Shown here in pieces: positions 36,101 through 44,165 of a stretch of DNA of 64,000 nt. The translations under genes and the position numbers were made by a program. The number at the start of each line of letters is the position of its first letter. The stretch's first letter is position 1. This stretch comes from Aptenodytes patagonicus (lineage: Eukaryota; Chordata; Aves; Sphenisciformes; Spheniscidae), in assembly GCF_965638725.1 (NCBI RefSeq), contig NC_134963.1, positions 14,970,501 through 15,034,500 on the forward strand. The letters run 5' to 3'. The notes under the pieces were generated by a model. The model did not search any database. It saw nothing but the letters and a program-made list of their open reading frames with translations, and was not told the origin of the DNA.

Positions 36101-39100
36101 CAAACAGTGCCAGAATAGAAGACACATGAGACTAGTGTAGTTCCCTGCACACCCATCCATTTTCCCAGCTCTATGTTTCCTGCTCTTGACTCTGTGCTGT
36201 GGGAAAGGATTGTTGTCCCTTTCAAAGATATCATTGTCTGGATCCACTCTAGACAACAGTATCCAACCCTTCCATGCCCTTCTGGCTTGTGAGGTCAGAT
36301 CACAATTACAAGGACAGATTTCACATGACCTTTGTGGTGTCCCTTCTTGCAAAAGTTACTCAACACCTGGAGAAGGGATGCTTACCTGCAGTTCTACATG
36401 CCATTTCTTACATCTGGAGAAGTCATTATAGCGTGAAGAAGCAGTGGGAGCCACCTACTCCTTGGAGAAAGGGGAGCCAAGCATAAAAACACAGCTGGCA
36501 GGGCAAGGGCCTCACCAGCCAGGGCCCAGCCCCATGGCACCCAAACAAGACAAGCAGGGCAGGCCTGGAGATGATAGCCAGGTTCAAAGAGTCAAGATCT
36601 TCAGGTGGTGAGGCAGGTCCAAGATAAAGCCAGAGTATAAATCCACAGGTCAGGATCAGGTCTGGTGAAGGCAGCCAGGGTCAGACACAGTCCAACAATT
36701 GCAGGGCATAGTCATAGTGATGAGACAGGCTCAAGGTCAGGGTGGGAAGTCACTCCATGTGCTGGGGTGCCCAGATCAGCAGGATCTATAGCTAAGCACA
36801 GGCATGGCTACAGCTGAGCTAGAAACTAGCATTTGCACAGCACAGCTCAAACATGAACTGGGGCCTCCAGGGCTGAGCTTAAATAGAGCTCCTGGGCCCA
36901 TGGGCAGGGATTGTGGGTGGAGACCCCAGGTGAGGCTCCTCAGGGCCATGAGGGCCTATTAATGCACTCAGGGCCCTAACATATAGGTGCAAGCAGTTCT
37001 TTATGGGCTAGCTTGATGTTTCTCTACTATGAAGCCTTTATAGGTGGTGTTGTGATAATCTAGATTGGAAAGGCAACCTCATTTTGAAAAGTTCTGCCGA
37101 TCTGTTATTTAGAAGCTCCATGAGGAGAGAAGGACTGCTATTTACTGGCCTTGACTGTAACTTAGGATGAGGACTGTGGGGCACGCTTGTGTGAAAGTGC
37201 CTTGGCTACAGCCTATGCCTTTAACATGCATGTTTCTTCCTTTAATTCATATAGTTCATTAGAGGTGTAAACGGATGGATAGGCCAGCTGAAGGGTGATA
37301 GGTCCAGGAACATGTCCCAGGTCATTGTGTGGCAACAACTTAGTACCACAGATCTGTCCAGGTTAGGATTAGACCTCTGCACGCTAGAGACTTTGCTTGG
37401 AAGTGAAAGAAAAGTGGGAGCACACTTCCAATACAGATCATGAAATACTAGGTGTGTGCATCCCATTTACAATCACAAGAGTTGCAGGTCTAATTCCTTG
37501 CCTGAGACACTGAAAATATACCCAAAGGAGTCCACATTAGCAAAGCCACAAACCACATTAGAAAAACCACAGAAGCCAATTTGGCACTCAGACCTTCTGT
37601 GCTCCTGGCAAAAATCCAGGGCTCAGCTAGGGCCGCATCCCCTTTCCCTACACAAAGGGCAGGCTCGACCTTCAGAAGGTTATATATAGTGCAGCTGATG
37701 GGAGCTGTCTTGGTGTCTCTGTCTGGACTGTGTAAACATGAACCTCTGATTTTGGCAAAGAAATTCCAGATGTTCATCAGTAAGGGCATCCAGGTCTTAT
37801 TTTTTCCCTATCCTGAACAGAAGCACTCACTGTCTGTGAACCCAGTTGTTGCAATCATATTGCTAGAAAGATGACTGATGCAACGTAGATTTCAGTGCAT
37901 GGGGTGATAAATGGATGTTAGACTACTGAAACATGCGTCTTTTGGGGGTACAGGAAACTCCAGAGGAAAAAAAATTGAAGGGGGGAAATGGACTGGGAGA
38001 AGAGGACACATGCCAGAGCAAAGGCATTAGAAGTCACGCTACAAGCAAAGCAACCAGAAAAAGCTGTGAATTGGACTGTGGAAAAGAGCTGATCCCTATC
38101 CTTGTTAGAAGAGAAAAAGTCTGTAGTACTCGGCAGCCTCAAGTGCTAGTTGCTGACTGGAAGCATTACTGGAAGGACCCTGGGAGCCTTTTTACGTGCT
38201 GACTGGAAGCATTATTGGTGCCTTCATTTGATTCCACATCTATTGCACGATGATCTCATTGGCATTCCCTGCAGTGAGCCCACTTAATCATGCTAACCCA
38301 AAAAAAAAATAGCCAACTCCAGGCATTCTGGTGCCTTTGTACCACTAGTCCACTACAGCTCTACATATTCTGCATCACATCTTCCCCTGCCCTCCTAGCC
38401 GCTTCTCACTCAGACAGGTTAGAAATGGAAAGGTCCTGTTAGGTCATCTGGCCCTTCTCCCAACTAATGTAGGGCTGTTCTTTGCACTGTCATTTCTTCA
38501 TATCTTGTCTAGTTCATAGTGTCTTTTTCCCTGTGTTCTGCCAGCAGATAGGGAAGATGAAGCTGGCATACCAGATTAGGTTTTCAAGCTGTTTTCCCTT
38601 TTATTAGTAGTACCGTGTTTTCACTTTAAGAATGCTGAGTGTCTCCTTTTTTGCTCAGCCCCTTGATATTTGTAGGCAGTTTATCATCTTTTCCCCACAC
38701 TTTTGTACTGCTCAGCCAAGCTGTAAATATTTATGTCTTTTAGTCTCTTTTCAGAAATCATTTTCTGCAGGCTCATTTTCTGCCCTTCTCTGAACTGCTT
38801 TTAGTCTTTAATGAGGAGCCCAGAACGAGCGCTGCTCTCCAGATGCAGTTACATCATGTTTGCTGGGCAATGGAGGGAGGGGGGAAGAAAAGGACCTAGC
38901 GTTGCCCCTGCTGTTGGCCATCTTTGGGTGTCTGCAAAGCACTGAGGTGCTGGAAACCCACTCCCTTCCTGGCATTTGAAGTTTCTCACTCTTTAGGCGG
39001 ATGGGAGCAACTCAGCCTCAGTCCTGCTTCTCATTCCTCAGGCCGTTCTTCTCTTGGTAGCATTTAATCACTGCACTCCGCTAAATCACTCTCTGCAGCA

Positions 39101-42100
39101 GGACAGGCAATTCCCACTCCTTCTTTCATAATATCATCTGGGCCCTGAAGTGTCAAGCTGTGTGGCAGAGCCGCACAGCCCTGGAAATCCCCCTTTTCCC
39201 CAGAGACTGAGGAAAGCCGTTTTCTGCCTCTTCCATGTGAAAAGGCTGCCCTTCCTTCCCTCTCTCGCAAGCTAGCCGCAGTGTTTTCTAACCTCACTTC
39301 TGGGCTTCTCAGGTACTCAGTTCTCAGGGTGGAAATGGGTCCATTTTAGCCCTTTCCTACTTAGTGGGGCTGGGCAATTTACCCTACCACAACTCCCTGC
39401 TGTCTGCTCCTCTTTCTGTCCTGTAAAGCCCCTGATTTGCAGTCCATTGTTACCAGAGCTTTTTTGGCTACTCTTCTCCACTGTCAATTCACATTTATTA
39501 CATATTTCATGATCACCATGAAATCTTTTTTGGCACCATTGTTACTTAGGATCTTTGTTCCCTCCAAGTATCCCTTTGGAGAAACTGTTTCCTGAGCTTC
39601 TGGACTGTACACACACATGCGCACGCACGCACACACATTTTGTGAAAAGTGTCTAAAATGGAATGTCTTTATTGCAGTCTTTTGACATCTGTGGTCGTGT
39701 GGGAAGTGTCCGGAAGGCACTGAAGGTCCTTTGCACCCCACAGGTAAGTAGTCATATGCATTAGACCAGTTTCATAGGTGGAACCTTGTTACCATTGAAT
39801 GATGAAGTTGAAAATTGCTCAGTGTATCAGGATCATAGAATAAAATAATTTGTTGTCCCACGGCTGGATAAGTTGGTATCTCTTGTCAGGGATGTTAGGA
39901 ACCTTTTCTGATACCTGCCCTGTCCCAGCTGTGGTAAGACATTGTTGCTAGTCTGGCCTGTTTTGTCTGATTGGAAGCCCTGTGTAATATGGATTAATCC
40001 ATTGAGGCCAAAACTGCAAGAAGCTGACAAAATTTTGTTAGTGCAGAGTGTGAGAAAGACTTTAAATAGAAGTATGTAGCGCCTGATGTGCAGTGACATT
40101 AAAAGAGATCCTACAGTGCACAGAAATTATCCCAGGCATAGCATTATGCAGTACTGATATTTAGATCTGTTGCAGTGAAATACTGTGACTTATATTTTAA
40201 AATGGTAAAATCAAAGACTGTAGAGGAAAGGAACATAACATCATGGAAGTTTGTTAGAGCTTGCCTTGCTTATTCTGTGGGCTTGGGCCGGTCATTTTTC
40301 CTCAGCATGTTTCCATTTCCCCTATTACTGTTACAACAGGAGAAGCAACATTTACCTTCCACATATTTAAAAAGAAAAGTGGGAAGCCTGTGGGTGCTGC
40401 TGCTGTTATTCTTTCTTCTATTGTCTAACTTGCTAATAATAATACCTCCCGCTATCTAAACACCTCTGCAAATGATGCTGAATTAATCCTTTCAGCTCCC
40501 TGTTGAGCTCATTAAATTTCATTATCATTGCTCCACAAGTGGAGGCACTAAAAGATGGAGTCAGCTTGAGGGGAAAACAAAACAGAGAACACAGAGCTCC
40601 AGACTCCCTGTGTTCTGTGTGCTGGTGCCCAAATCTCTCTTCCCTATACACAGTGACACAACACTGGTGTCCTTCCCAGGTCATGCAGGGAATCTGGGGG
40701 TGAAAAACAGTGTCTTATATATATGCTTAGCCACAAACCAGATTATCTTCAAACCCTTTGACATTCGGATTTTTTCCATCTCTCCCTAACAGACCTATGG
40801 AGTTCGTGCTACCAGCCAGCAGTGCAGTGAGGCAGGTGACATCTGTGCCATTTGCCAAGCAGAATTCAGGGAACCTTTGATCCTTATGTGCCAGGTAAGA
40901 CCCCAAGCTTCCCACATCAGGTTCCCCCATTGGCATTCATTTGGTTAACTTCTTCAGCTGGGGAGAGGCACAGTTAGCCTGAGTACTTCTAACATCATTT
41001 GCTGGGTCTTGATCTAGGTCCTAGTGGATATTTATTGCCCTCTTCCGGATAGCCAGTGATTCATGATAGCTGAGCCACTCTTTAGGGGCTGATCATTGAG
41101 ATGGAAAAGACCAGCCTTGTAGTCCAGGGACTGCCAGTTGGCAGTGCAAACCTTGGATCTAGAATGCAAGACATTTTTATCTGACCCTTGGGGAGACTGG
41201 CTAGTCAATACGCCAACTGAATTACAAGCAAGTGCTATGAGAGGGGCACAGATCCAGAATGAGCCTGATAGGATGCATGAAGACTGGTGCAGCACCAGGT
41301 AATCATGGTCTGGCCTCTGAACACCTGGCCAGGAATAAAAGTAGTTCTGCATATAGAAGTTGGTCACCGCTGCCAGCACCTGGGAATTGTTTTGTTTCTC
41401 ATTTGATAAACACTGGCAAAACCTAGAGCTTAAGAACGGCATGCTCTGAGTAATGCAGTAGTCCTAATCTGGTGCTGGTAAAACCCTTCGAACACACCAC
41501 GCTGCCATGGGTTCTGTTAATATATCAGAGGCCAGCTGAAGGCATTGCCTCGTGGCAAGACTGGTGATGCTTCCCCAAGATTTTCTCTTCAGTTGCATAT
41601 AACTCAGTCAAGCTTTGTCTGTTGGAGTTGAAATTCTGCATCCTGGAGGCTGTCTCTGGCTGATGTGTGGGTGCATGCAGGAAAACCTTAGGCAGAATGA
41701 TTCAGCCATTTCTGGGAATGGAATTGGTGGGAAATACGCTCTCTCGTGATATCAAAATGAAGCTCAAGAGCCTTTTCCTGAAGAGCTTTAACATTCCCAT
41801 GCTTCGTAACAGGGTTATCAGATTAAAGCAAGCAGGTCACCTGTGCATCAAAAGTGCCTCTTACTATTCCTGTGAACATCTGTGCAGATGTTATCAAGCT
41901 GTAAGCCCCAGAGAAGCCATCTTTGTATATGCTTATCAGAGTGGAGATTTTGACGAGTAACATTTCTGCTGACTCCACACGTGTTGAGGAGGTCTCAGCT
42001 TCTTACAGCTTCTAATACTCCCTTCTTGCCCTATTCCTGCTCTTCCAGTCTGGGGTAGATGGGGTTGTGTGCTGGACAGCCGTCCCTCCTGATCTCTGTT

Positions 42101-42756
42101 AGTACCCAAGGCAGTCTGGAGGGAGAATCCTGTTGTGACTCAGTGTAGAAATGAGAGAAGAAGATAAGGGGTGAAAACTGCCATTTATAGAGAAAGGGAA
42201 ATGGGGACCGCGGAGCTACTGGCTGGGACTGGGTGGTGTAAGCAGAAGAAAAACAAATGCAATAAGGACTAGGGGGAAGAAAGAGGGTTGTTTGAGCAAA
42301 GTAAAGACTTGTAAAATAGCCCAGGGAATTGAGGATGGAAACAGGGTACAGGAAACCCTCTCAACTTTGTTAGCCCAAATGTCGTAGGCCTTTTTAATGT
42401 TTCTTTCTATTGCTATATTAAGAAACAGAGCTTTGGCAAACTGGTGTACCAGTAATGCTGGGATTTATTTTTCATGTCATGTGAGCACTGCTACTCAGCT
42501 GCACTGTCCACCTGAACTTGAATCGTTACTTGCTCCCATCACTGTCCTATTGAGTGTGCACACTTAGTGACAAGACTGGACCTCCTGCTCTCATTGTGAT
42601 GATGCCCTTTTGTCTCCACAGCATGTGTTTTGTGAAGAATGCCTCTGCCTCTGGTTTGACAGGGAGAAAACCTGTCCTCTTTGTCGTTCTGTCACAGTAG
42701 AAACTCTGCGTTGCTGGAAAGATGGCACCACCTCTGCTCATTTCCAGGTGTATTAA
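15139..42756 (+). CDS. RNFT2: RNFT2 (TMEM118), membrane RING-finger E3 ubiquitin ligase; nine coding exons
   Basis: RNFT2 is a multi-pass membrane protein with a cytosolic C-terminal RING that recruits E2 enzymes. Exons: 15139-15197, 18002-18480, 19634-19710, 21268-21368, 24003-24156, 34842-34991, 39678-39743, 40793-40894 and 42622-42756. They join in frame to 436 residues from the ATG at 15151. The upstream codons GTT TTG AGG AAA match VLRK of the human protein, so translation may begin in an earlier exon. Features: a His-rich tract at about 94-110, membrane segments spread over about 157-335, and a C3HC4 RING with C376, C379, C391, H393, C396, C399, C410 and C413. The C-terminus is AHFQVY. 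The intron after 34991 has a GC donor; the other borders are GT-AG. Agreement with remembered human RNFT2 is close over the whole length. I see no disruption. Confidence 0.95.
15198..18001 (+). other. RNFT2: RNFT2 intron
   Basis: No exon recognised. A piece at 16205-16265 resembles the tail of an old amniote SINE. Confidence 0.6.
16200..16265 (+). repeat. Amniote CORE-SINE/MIR-like tail fragment
   Basis: Reads TGTAAGGCACTTTGGGATCT and then a degenerate GTATTCAGAATAGGTGTCTATTATT. This is the layout of the 3' tail of old sauropsid MIR-like SINEs (AAAGCGCTTTGGGATCT, then GAAAGGCGCTATATAAAT and a TATTATT end). The match is diverged, so the element is old. Confidence 0.5.
18002..18480 (+). CDS. 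RNFT2: RNFT2 exon encoding the Ser/His-rich N-terminal region
   Basis: Encodes the end of Arg16, residues 17-175 and the first base of Gly176. It begins NRSQTVSSETSVDESGVFES. The His-rich stretch has histidine at about half of 17 positions (HHRQSSHHFHHGHHRG). It ends in the first hydrophobic segment, LPFILILLAKVCFQHKL. Acceptor CACTGCAG, donor GTAAGC. Confidence 0.95.
19634..19710 (+). CDS. RNFT2: RNFT2 exon, membrane segment 2
   Basis: Encodes the end of Gly176 and residues 177-201 (IAVCIGMASTFAYANSTLRE and QVALK). Acceptor CCCTGCAG, donor GTGAGT. Hydrophobic and strongly conserved. Confidence 0.95.
19711..21267 (+). other. RNFT2: RNFT2 intron with MIR-like SINE
   Basis: Contains a SINE fossil at about 19965-20095. 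Nothing else recognised. Confidence 0.6.
19965..20095 (+). repeat. MIR/CORE-SINE fossil
   Basis: The stretch TCTGGTTCTGCCACTGACTG, a diverged CATCTTCAAGCGCTTCTCTG, GCCTTTCCCC and so on follows the order of the MIR core (GGCTCTGCCACTTACT, GACCTTGGGCAAGTCACTT, CTCTGTGCCTCAGTTTCCCC). Old and mutated. Confidence 0.6.
21268..21368 (+). CDS. RNFT2: RNFT2 exon, membrane segment 3
   Basis: Encodes residues 202-234 (EKRSVLVVFWILAFLTGNTL through SSQQLYN) and two bases of Ser235. Acceptor TTGCTCAG, donor GTGGGC. Confidence 0.95.
21369..24002 (+). other. RNFT2: RNFT2 intron
   Basis: No exon or repeat recognised. The pyrimidine tract and TTTTTAG near 23005 look like an acceptor, but the sequence after it is not needed to join the flanking exons, which connect exactly (YN-S-LIFLKPN). 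Confidence 0.6.
24003..24156 (+). CDS. RNFT2: RNFT2 exon, membrane segments in the middle
   Basis: Completes Ser235 and encodes residues 236-286, LIFLKPNLERLDFFDLMWIV through LPKIILAVKSK. Acceptor CCTTTCAG, donor GTTAGA. An antisense open frame of 181 codons covers this exon but resembles nothing. Confidence 0.95.
24865..24925 (+). repeat. Amniote SINE tail fragment
   Basis: GGTGAAAGGCACTATATAGA followed by TGTACGATATTATCATTA matches the ending of MIR-like sauropsid SINEs (GATGAAAGGCGCTATATAAATG, then ATTATTATTA). Confidence 0.55.
26510..26865 (-). repeat. CR1 LINE fossil, antisense
   Basis: In the plus-strand reading it follows the complement of CR1: CTCAGTCTTCTCTGTAGACT, then GAACACC, TTTTCTCAGAGGTCATTC, a CTCTTCTGGACTGTCTTCAG piece, CCAGTCTGTCAAGATGAGTT, and TTGATAAGCCTACTTTG. 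These are landmarks of the end of the CR1 reverse transcriptase frame in sauropsids. It is a non-LTR retrotransposon piece without its 5' part, strongly diverged. Limits are approximate. Confidence 0.7.
30998..31094. repeat. T-rich low-complexity tract
   Basis: TTTTGG/TTTG units merging into a run of about 22 T at 31073-31094. Read on the minus strand it is a long A-rich run with CCAAAC interruptions. Confidence 0.85.
33300..33780. promoter_or_regulatory. Candidate intronic enhancer with palindromic kappaB site
   Basis: A dense group of factor-like motifs. It has a perfect 13-base kappaB palindrome GGGGAATTTCCCC at 33675-33687 and a perfect 16-base palindrome TTTTGACATGTCAAAA at 33716-33731. 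It also has homeobox-type CAATTAATGATTG, CRE-like TGATGACATCACTGATGAC at 33628-33648, an inverted GATA site in CTTATCG, and GCTAGCTGCTGCTAGC. There is no reading frame and no repeat family I know. Activity is inferred only. Confidence 0.4.
34842..34991 (+). CDS. RNFT2: RNFT2 exon with GC donor
   Basis: Encodes residues 287-336, GKFYLVIEELSQLFRSLVPI through LIILYSLCK. The acceptor is TTTTTACAG. The exon ends AAG and the intron begins GCAAGT. Only this border keeps the frame into the next exon (SFDICGRVG), as the nearest GT, five bases into the intron, would add four bases. Confidence 0.93.
34992..34997 (+). other. RNFT2: Noncanonical GC 5' splice site
   Basis: The intron begins GCAAGT after CTCTGCAAG, so apart from the C at +2 it matches the donor consensus AAG/GTAAGT almost perfectly. 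This is the known form of GC-AG introns, about one percent or less of vertebrate introns. The matching acceptor is ATTGCAG at 39671-39677. Confidence 0.9.
35985..36110 (-). repeat. Amniote SINE fossil (MIR-like), antisense
   Basis: The plus strand reads CCCTGCTGTCAAGGGATTTA, CAGTTTTTGTAGGCAAGATA, then GAAGTGAAGTGACTTGGTCAC and GCAGGTCTGTG. This is the complement of the SINE core in which GACCTTGGGCAAGTCACTT and GGCTCTGCCACT occur, with the common CAAGGAGTTTACAATCTA block before it. Confidence 0.55.
36490..36985. repeat. Unclassified GC-rich dispersed-repeat-like block
   Basis: About 490 bases of evenly GC-rich, low-CpG sequence inside an AT-rich intron, with recurring CAGGTC/CCAGGGTCAG words and a TTAAATAG stretch near 36890 before GC-rich text ending AGGGCCTATTAATGCACTCA. 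It looks like an inserted element, possibly derived from an LTR or a SINE-like unit, but I cannot name the family and see no terminal repeats. It appears old and broken. Confidence 0.35.
38405..38860 (-). repeat. CR1 LINE fossil, antisense, with 3' end
   Basis: The plus strand starts with GGTTAGAAATGGAAAGGTCC and TTAGGTCATCTGGCCCTTCT, the complement of the CR1 3' end region. It continues through AGCTGTAAATATTTATGTCT, CAGGCTCATTTTCTGCCCTT and CTCTGAACTGCTTTTAG to GAGGAGCCCAGAACGAGC and TCCAGATGCAG. In sense CR1 these read CATCTGGAG, GTTCTGGGCTCCTC. It is 5'-truncated, as usual for CR1. The internal 38530-38700 part is poorly matched and may contain another insertion. Confidence 0.7.
39605..39640. 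repeat. (CA)/(CG) alternating microsatellite
   Basis: ACACACACATGCGCACGCAC and on, about 35 bases of alternating purine and pyrimidine just 40 bases before an RNFT2 acceptor. Confidence 0.8.
39678..39743 (+). CDS. RNFT2: RNFT2 short exon between the membrane region and the RING
   Basis: Encodes residues 337-358, SFDICGRVGSVRKALKVLCT then PQ, phase 0 on both sides. Acceptor TTTATTGCAG, donor GTAAGT. At 66 bases, an exon of a multiple of three, its skipping would keep the frame while removing the linker. Confidence 0.95.
39744..40792 (+). other. RNFT2: RNFT2 intron
   Basis: No exon or repeat recognised. The stretch 40475-40545 is rich in ATTA and TTAAT homeobox-type words and could be a small conserved element. 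Confidence 0.5.
40793..40894 (+). CDS. RNFT2: RNFT2 exon, first half of the RING
   Basis: Encodes residues 359-392, TYGVRATSQQCSEAGDICAI through LMCQ, with the first three RING ligands C376, C379 and C391. Acceptor CCTAACAG, donor GTAAGA. Confidence 0.95.
40895..42621 (+). other. RNFT2: RNFT2 last intron
   Basis: No exon or repeat recognised. The minus-strand frame at 41032-41442 matches nothing I know. Confidence 0.55.
42622..42756 (+). CDS. RNFT2: RNFT2 last exon, second half of the RING and stop
   Basis: Encodes residues 393-436, HVFCEECLCLWFDREKTCPL through SAHFQVY, then TAA. It supplies the RING ligands H393, C396, C399, C410 and C413. Acceptor TCTCCACAG. The RING is split between exons directly before the zinc-binding histidine. 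Confidence 0.95.
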   Translation, partial: HVFCEECLCLWFDREKTCPLCRSVTVETLRCWKDGTTSAHFQVY

Positions 42757-43200
42757 AACCAATACGTACTGACAAATGGAATAACATGTGCAGAGAGAAG
42801 AAAAAGCTGGAAAACCTGGTGATCCCGTGCCCCTATTTAGTTGCCTGTGGATTTGTTGTCTTCGTCTTTCTTCCAGCTCTGTTTCTCCAGGAGCCAACAG
42901 AACAACAATTGTTACTAGCCAGAAACTTTGTCCTCAAAGGCAAGAAAGATGTGTTTTATGTTATGGCAAACTCCATGGCTAAGCTACAGCCGAGATTTTT
43001 TCTTGAATTTACATGGTTATAAACTGCCTGGGATGTTTCCTTTTTTTCTGTCCTTTTAGTATAGATAAATATTGCGTGTATAAGACAAGCGTACTGTGAA
43101 TTGCATGTGTATAACCTGGTATACTGGAAACAAGCTGTCCTCCTCTGGCTCAAACCACTGGTGGGATTTTTCACATTAAATGGCCTTAGCTTCCCTGAAT
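42757..43200 (+). other. RNFT2: Probable RNFT2 3' UTR (short form)
   Basis: Runs from the stop codon to just past ATTAAA at 43175-43180. The following 60 bases are GT-rich (GCTGTTGCTGTTGT), as at real cleavage sites. Longer forms are possible, since plus-strand AATAAA also occurs near 46022. Confidence 0.45.
43175..43180 (+). terminator. RNFT2: Candidate RNFT2 poly(A) signal
   Basis: ATTAAA, the commonest variant signal, 419 bases after the stop codon and followed by GT-rich sequence. Confidence 0.4.
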
Positions 43201-43939
43201 CCGTAACTTCATAGAATTACGCTGTTGCTGTTGTATTACCTTTGAGAACTCTTCCAAAACGGTGCTTCAGAACCACGTGCCCAAAGTTTATTTGGGGTTG
43301 GAGAAACGTCATTTCCCAGCAGCTGTGTTTTTGCAACTGATTCCACAAATTGCACGTGTTGTCATCTTAATGAAATCTCAAGGAACTTGGGAAAGACTAT
43401 GCTAGTGAAGCTGGAAATGACACTTGCTTTTCTTGGGAATGTTTTTCCTCTAAATTTTCATGATCAGGCTTTCTGATTTCCTAGTATATGGGGAGAACAG
43501 TGGGAGGCAGGGAGAGATTAAAGTCAGGTTTGATTTGTCTAGGTGAAAAGTTAAGGTCCTAACCAGGAGCATCTCACAAATTCAGGTGTCTTTGCAATAT
43601 GCCCCTCAGTGGAGCCACTTGAGGCAAGGCTTACTGCCTTTAAAAACCAGCGCCACTGAGCATCCAGAACCTGCCTGGGTCCAAAACCAGAAAAAACATG
43701 CTCCCGCAGCACTGAGCCCATGTGCTGCTGTTGATACCAGAAATGCTGGGGCATCAGGATGCGGGGCCCCCTGGAGAGACGGGATTTAGTGAGACTTACT
43801 AGCTTGAAGGCAGAATTATACAGAAGCAGCTGCATTGCTTCAGGAGCCAGCCTGGTTTATATGCAAGCTGGATAATCCACCTGTGATGGTGGCTTGTAAC
43901 ACCTCCGCTTCAGAAAAAGCTCTTCGAGGAGATACCTTG

Positions 43940-44165
43940 TATTGTTAACAGGAGAATTAACATACTTTATATTGCTGCAATTTCCATCTCTGCTGAGGGT
44001 GCTGCAGTGGCACTTGCATGCAAATGGAGTTGCTGTTTGTTTGCTGGAGCTTTCTCTTTCCCTGAACAACCTCTGCTTTTCACTGCACACCCAGAGAAAG
44101 TGCCTCATTAGGCAATTGTGGCATCTTCCATGCTCATTACTATGGAAATGGCCGTAAGGTTACAA
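43940..44165. promoter_or_regulatory. Possible conserved noncoding element with octamer site
   Basis: Contains a perfect octamer ATGCAAAT at 44018-44025 within GCATGCAAATGG. Around it are words of the kind found in regulatory elements, including CATTAGGCAATTG and CATTACTATGGAAATGG. There is no open frame or repeat family to explain it. Conservation is guessed, not measured. Confidence 0.25.

Larger units (their letters stand above)
34998..39677 (+). other. RNFT2: RNFT2 GC-AG intron (4.7 kb)
   Basis: Contains an antisense SINE fossil (35985-36110), a GC-rich unclassified block (36490-36985) and an antisense CR1 fragment (38405-38860). No other exon recognised. Confidence 0.6.
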
